Below, in pieces: positions 58,259-64,000 of a DNA stretch of 64,000 bases. The notes under the pieces were generated by a model that was given only the letters and a program-made list of their open reading frames with translations, was not told where the DNA came from and ran no database searches. The position numbers and the translations under genes were made by a program. Positions within the stretch are counted from its first letter, which is position 1, and each line of letters opens with the position of its first letter. Location of the stretch: assembly GCA_028829895.1 (NCBI GenBank), contig CM054178.1, positions 25,846,201 through 25,910,200 of the forward strand. The letters run 5' to 3'. The stretch comes from Sinotaia quadrata (Eukaryota > Mollusca > Gastropoda > Architaenioglossa > Viviparidae).

Positions 58259-58338
58259 TTAATACAAGCAGTTTAGGTAAGAAAAGTTGAGTGAAATTCT
58301 ACAAGAATTGTCAACAAATAATGAACAATGAAACTCGA
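58259..58338. repeat. Right copy of the exact 80-bp direct repeat
   Basis: Identical to 56747-56826. Immediately to its left is the inverted terminus of the element. Confidence 0.97.
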
Positions 58339-59290
58339 ACAAAAAGTAATTTAGGGTCTTCAAACGAGGAACGGTGCTCTCAGGAGTAGCATTGCATACG
58401 CTGTAACATAAATGAATGCAGCACAGTCATCTCACTAATATGATAGCTCACTTTATTTATATATATACTGCCACCAATAGTTCTTATACAAACAAGGCTT
58501 TGCAAAATTGAAATATCTGTGTGTATCTCAGTATACAAGTAAACTTCTTGTCATGTCGTATTCATAATGAGATCATATTTTACAGTCCAAGGGTAAATCA
58601 AATAAAACATTCTCTTAAAAGAAAGGGTTTTCAAAATTTAAAAAAAAAAATCGTATTATTTAAATTAATTGCATATTACAGTACTGATTACTAAATAACA
58701 ATTCCATCCACAAACTTGACCCCAGAAAATGAAAAAAAAAAAAAAATAGCCTACGAAATGTACAGGGGAGTGGTGCAGTCAGTATTCATTCATTTCGCAC
58801 TGACGAAAGTAAACTCGAATTTCAATTTCCGAATCAAAAATCACTTAGTTTAACAGTGTACAAAGCATGTTTACTTTCAACAGCAGATGTTTATTGTTGA
58901 TTACAGTTTTACGAATAATATTTATTCAAAACAGTGTGATTCATTACACAGTATTACGTCTGATGTCTATTTAAATTTTATAGCAATGTGATTCATTAAA
59001 GTGCGTTGTATGTTCAAAACAGTGCGACTGTAAAAGAACCGATAAGAAGTGGTAAAACGCGACATAATCAGTCTCTTCTCATTAAAAAATGAATTTGTGC
59101 AATCTATTTTTTTTATTTAAACCATTAATTTTAAACCACGAATCTGCCATATTATAATGTAGGCCCTATAAAATATGTAGGCTAAATCTTATACTGAGTT
59201 AATTCTTCCCCAGACAACACGACTGTTTGGGTCAATCACTTAAGCCTTCCGCCGTGCTGCTAAGTCCGACAAAGATACTAATTATTTCAA
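58339..59290. other. Unique AT-rich sequence, no gene seen
   Basis: No exon, array or known element is recognisable. Confidence 0.5.
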
Positions 59291-59299
59291 TGCACATTC

Positions 59300-60015
59300 T
59301 ACATACTTAGTTAAATATCGCCACTCCCACAATAATAAAGATAACTTTCATATACCATACTTAGTTAAATATCGTCACTCCCACAAAAATAAAGATCAAA
59401 ATCATATACCATACCTGGTTAAATATCGCCACTCCCACAATAATAAAGATAAAAATCATATATCATACTTAGTCAAATATACCACTCCCACAATAATAAA
59501 GATAAAAATCATATACCATACTTAGTCAAACATACTACTCCCACAATAATAAAGATAAAAATCATATACCATACTTGGTTAAATATCGCCACTCCCACAA
59601 TAATAAAGATAATTTTCATATACTTAGTCAAATATACCACTCCCACAATAATAAAGATAACTTTCATATACCATACTTAGTTAAATATCTCCACTCCCAC
59701 AATAATAAAGATAACATTCATTTAGCATACTTAGTTAAATATCGCCACTCCCACAATAATAAAGATAAAAATCATATACCATACTTAGTCAAATATACCA
59801 CTCCCACAATAATAAAGATAACTTTCATATCCATACTTAGTCAAATATACCACTCCCACAATAATAAAGATAAAAATCATATACCATACTTAGTCAAATA
59901 TACCACTCCCACAATAATAAAGATAACTTTCATATAGCATGCTTAGCTCAATATCGACACTCCCACAATAATAAAGATAACATTCATATAGCATACTTAG
60001 TTAAATATACCCACT
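59300..60015. repeat. About 61-bp minisatellite, about 12 copies
   Basis: TACTTAGTTAAATATCGCCA followed by CTCCCACAATAATAAAGATA repeats; copies vary as TATACCAC or TATCGCCAC and AAAATC or ACTTTC. The 120-residue plus-strand frame is an artefact. Confidence 0.95.
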
Positions 60016-60609
60016 CACACAGTAATAATAATAACATATAGCAAAAATTATAACATTCATGGAACCAGTTGTGTATTAAGGGAGTGTGAGAGATATAGTC
60101 TGCCCTGGATGACAAACAAACATATTTTTCTATCTGTTTATAATTTTTAATGATTTTTCTTTGTTTTCTTGGAAGGTGTGTGTGTGTGTGTGGATATTGC
60201 CAAAATATTCCCTCCAGTTACATGGAACATTAAAACAAAAACCTCTTCCTGTCAGACAAATATTTGATTTTATCTGTAAGGATGGCAAATATACTTATCA
60301 TTTTGATTTTTGTCCCTCTGGCCTTGATGCTTTTCTTTAGGGTTACTGGTTCAGGTCTGAGAGCACCATTGTATATTAAATTTGATTTTGCTTAAAACAA
60401 AAAGATTCAAGGTACACGTACTAAAAATGTAGGTTGTTACTTTTAGAATTTAATTTTAATTTCAATTTCATTCAGATGAAGTTAGCATTATGCTTCAATT
60501 TGAAAATAAGGACTCTCCCTCTTTAGCATTATATACTTACACTTTATAGGACTCCTGTGTCAACTGTAACATTGTTTTGTTGTTAACAACTTAATGCAGC
60601 GTCCCCAGT

Positions 60610-61075
60610 TTACTCTTTTATTACAAACTAAATGTTTCTAATGTTCCAATTTACCCTTTGTTACATATTAAATGTCGCCAATTGCCCAATTTATCCTTTT
60701 GTTACAATGTCGACAATTTATCCTTTTGTTACAAATTAAATGTCACCAATGGCCCCAATTTGCCCTTTTATTACATATTAAGTGTTGCCAGTGGCCCAAA
60801 TCGTCCTTTTGTTACATATTAAATGTTGCCAATGGCCCCAATTTGCCCTTTTATTACATATTAAGTGTTGCCAGTGGCCCAAATCATCCTTTTGTTACAT
60901 ATTAAATGTTGCCAATGGCCCCAATTTGCCCTTTTATTACATATTAAGTGTTGCCAGTGGCCCAAATCATCCTTTTGTTACATATTAAATGTTGCCAATG
61001 GCCCCAGTTTACCCTTCTGTTGCATATTAAATGTCGCCAGTGGCCCCAATTTACCCTTTTGTTACATATTAAATT
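60610..61075. repeat. 83-bp dimeric minisatellite (41+42-bp halves)
   Basis: Half-units GTTGCCAATGGCCCCAATTT and GTTGCCAGTGGCCCAAATCA alternate, each followed by CCTTTTGTTACATATTAA or a variant. The full 83-base period is seen between 60782 and 60865. Overlapping open frames are artefacts. Confidence 0.95.
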
Positions 61076-61109
61076 TGACAGTCATCATATTCTTCTCTTG
61101 CTGGTCTAA

Positions 61110-61345
61110 CAACTGGCTGTACCTGAAGTGGACTGGATTATTCCCCTATATAGGGCCTGAAGTGGACTGGATTATTCACTTGTATAGGGGCCTGAAGTGG
61201 ATTGGATTATTCCCTACATTGGGCCTGAAGTAGGCTGGATCATTTTCCTGTGTAGGTCCTGAAGTGGGCTACATTACATTACACCACTGTTAAAGGTTCT
61301 GAAGTGGCTACATTACATCACTGTTGAAGTTCCTGAAGTAGGATG
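61110..61345. repeat. About 36-40-bp tandem repeat, about 6 copies
   Basis: CCTGAAGTGGACTGGATTAT with TCCCCTATATAGGG recurs with drift. Confidence 0.8.
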
Positions 61346-61789
61346 GATTATTCCTCTGCTATGATTAAGCATAAGCACTCAGTGTAACACTTATCAGCAT
61401 TCTGCATCTAATAATAGCTGAAATGAAACAACCCACAAACTTTCTTTTTTAAAGGGTGGGAATATCAAAGAGAAGAGTGTCATTTGTAGGTATTTAAAAA
61501 AAAGTTATTAAGTTAAGCAGCAATAAAGACATCCCCTTGTCCCTACCTTTCAGTAGTGGAAAAGCACAGGCCATTGATCTTTAGTTAACTGCACTGTTTA
61601 GAGCAAGGCAAGTCTGAAATATGTCATAGGTGTCACATTTTGCTACAAGTTGTGCTAGAGATTTAAGTTTTATGTTAATTTTAATCAGAGTTCCTTTTCT
61701 GGTATATTGAGGATTAGAAGCAGCAAAGATTTTTCCTCTCTTTTTCCTGTACAATTCCTGTGTCTTAATACCTCTTGAACCAAGCTATC

Positions 61790-62155
61790 TCTCAAGTTTG
61801 TTTTTAAGATTTCCTGAAAAAGTCCTGAGCATTATATTTCTTTGCCTCAAATATGTTTTCCTGAACAAGTCTTGTGCCATTACAGGTCTGAGAGTCAAGC
61901 TTTCTCTCAAATCTATATTTCCTGCACCATTACAGATCTCAAAGCCAAGCTTCCTCTTAAGTCTGTATTACCCATACAAGCCCTGAGCCATTAAAGATCT
62001 CAGAGCCAAGCTTTCTCTCAAGTCTGTATTTATCATAAAAACCATGTGCCTTTACAGATCTCAGAGCCAAGCTTTCTCTCAAATTTGTATTTATCATAAA
62101 AGTCCTTTGCCATTACAAATCTCAAAGTCAAGCTTTCTTTCAAGTTCGTAAGATA
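61790..62155. repeat. About 61-bp tandem repeat, about 6 copies
   Basis: GATCTCAGAGCCAAGCTTTC followed by TCTCAAGTCTGTATTTATCA recurs, for example at 61996 and 62057. Confidence 0.9.
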
Positions 62156-64000
62156 TTTTCATAATACATGTAATTACATGAAAGAATTAAGGCTCATTAC
62201 ACTCATCATAGGTACACAATCTATTTTTTAAAAAATATTTGCCAGTCAATGCATTCAGCAATTTCATCCATCCCAAAGCTGAATACTGCCTAGCAATCAG
62301 AAAATACAATTATACGTTAATATTTAAAAAAAATTAAAAAATATCAACAGCAGAGTCAATTAATAGCTGATTGCTTTGCTCAGCAATTAAACTTTAATAT
62401 AATATTAAAATATTTCTCTCTTATTCGAGTAGTTTGAATTAGGAATGTTCAATTTTATTTATATGTCTGTCTGTATGAAAAAATGGACTCAGTAACAGTG
62501 ACATGCATGTAACAGATCAAGAAAGGACACAGTGACACATATGTAATAGATTAAGGGACAGTGATAGAGGTTTAACATATTAAGTAAGACACTGTGATAT
62601 ATGCACAATATATACACAAAGAGACCTGAACAGAGTAAAATAAGACAAAACAAAACGATATTTAGGAAAGATGATTTAATGAAATGTTAAAACTCGTATT
62701 AAATTCTAGTTTGACAAAATACTTAAATTAAAGTAATTATTTCACTTTTTAAAATACAGGTTGAACAGAATGAAGAAGGATAAAGCTGAATAATTAAACA
62801 TAAGATATCCAAGAAACAATTCAATTCTATTTAACTTCAAAGTTTAGTTCATAATCAAAATCCTTTGAAGCATAAAAGAACTTTGGGAGCCATACATTTT
62901 TGTATAAATACACAATAGCAAAACAGAAGTTCCTATTTCCTTCCTCCCCATACTTCTCTGTTTTCATGTGCAAGTGTTAGTAGTCCCACTGTCTCATTTC
63001 ATATAATTTTCAGTTGCTACACAAGTTAGATAAATAATGTTGTAATATTAAAATAAGAAAGTTTATTTATATAATTCTTATACAGCCTAATTTCATGTTA
63101 TCAATTCCAAACAATTTAATTACAGATTAAAATGACAAACCACTTTGAGCAAACCAAATTATTCCACATCTTTTCTATGGTCTGTCTCTTAATTTTAGCT
63201 AACAGGACCTTTTCCCCAGTATAATTAGAACACATTATGAAAACCTTTTACTGCATTTGAATCATTTTAATAATTACAATAATGCTCCTGAGCATTATAG
63301 TGGTGCTGTGTGATTTCTTATTAACAGCTCATTTCAGTATTTATATGTGGGACCAGTTTGGATGGATTGTTTTTGGTGAGCACTGTATCACTGTAGCTTT
63401 TTTCTCCTACTCATATTGAGAAGACTTACAATAGACAAGGGATACCATTTAGAAGAGTGTGAATATGTAATTGATTTGTCTCACCTCTCTCAAAATATAA
63501 GCAAATTGGGAACCGGATAGAACATTTTAATACATATTCCCATATATTTCTGTTTTATCACTTTATGGGCTTACCATTCTTCTTCCTTACAATGGCAGAC
63601 ATACTGGAACACGATCTTCACCCCCTTTGCATTAAATGGATGGTTCCTAAGTATATTCATATTCATAAAAGTACACATACAAAATCAGTTATTTAAGCTT
63701 GCACATACATGCAATTACATACTCATACCTCACAGAAACACCCAGTCATCTGCTCATACTTGTATACACTAACAGCACGTTCATAAATACCTATGCACAC
63801 TTACTATGCACATTAATACCATCCACCCATATACATATACACATACATACATAACAATCATGTTTGCAGACATCCTCCACACATGGCTAATCACTTCTAT
63901 TCACTCAAACACATCCAAATCAGGATACAAAGATTGCAGTCTTTATTGATTAAATATACCCACAAATTAAAGAAAACAACATAATTACTTTACAAGAATT
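62156..64000. other. Unique AT-rich sequence to window end, no gene seen
   Basis: No frame longer than noise, no splice-bounded domain and no repeat array is visible. Confidence 0.5.

Overview
The window is AT-rich, intron-rich animal DNA with unusually dense tandem repeats. Introns with GT-AG (and two apparent GC-AG) boundaries, a divergent rhodopsin-like GPCR, a CCCH-zinc-finger/Tudor gene, hAT transposase relics and LTR-like repeats all indicate a metazoan. I lean towards an invertebrate, perhaps a mollusc, but nothing visible proves the taxon. There are no bacterial operons, ribosome binding sites, CRISPR arrays or convincing tRNA/rRNA genes.

Layout. (1) 2-850 (+) is the C-terminal 282 residues of a GPCR, cut by the window edge. 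(2) 13339-28282 (+) holds seven exons that splice in frame to give a CCCH zinc finger followed by an extended Tudor domain and a natural stop; its 5' exon or exons are not securely found. (3) 33101-50511 (-) is a complete ten-exon gene that I assembled by hand. It gives an uninterrupted 621-residue type I membrane protein: signal peptide, short Cys-rich segment, Ser/Thr-rich stalk, membrane-proximal domain, one transmembrane helix and an acidic tail. I do not recognise its family. Genes 2 and 3 are convergent, with about 4.8 kb between their stops. (4) 50.6-64 kb shows no gene I can support; it holds minisatellites, microsatellites and one structured repeat element.

Mobile DNA. Two decayed hAT transposase genes are present: antisense in a Tudor-gene intron (17220-19556), and upstream of that gene (about 11950-12615). 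A dispersed family has five copies (5415-6717, 12695-13037, 22966-24392, 36824-37210, 53891-54223). Its ends read TG...CA, and one copy is flanked by an exact 5-bp duplication (CATAT), so it looks like solo LTRs. A 1.43-kb element with short inverted termini (56827-58258) lies between two exact 80-bp direct repeats and contains two internally duplicated segments.

Repeats. More than 35 independent tandem arrays (units about 20-99 bp) occur in introns and intergenic DNA, and one 45-bp array lies in frame inside a coding exon of the membrane-protein gene. Several arrays have units divisible by three and so create long meaningless reading frames. All exon boundaries come from reading frame, phase and splice consensus only; no transcript or database search was available.
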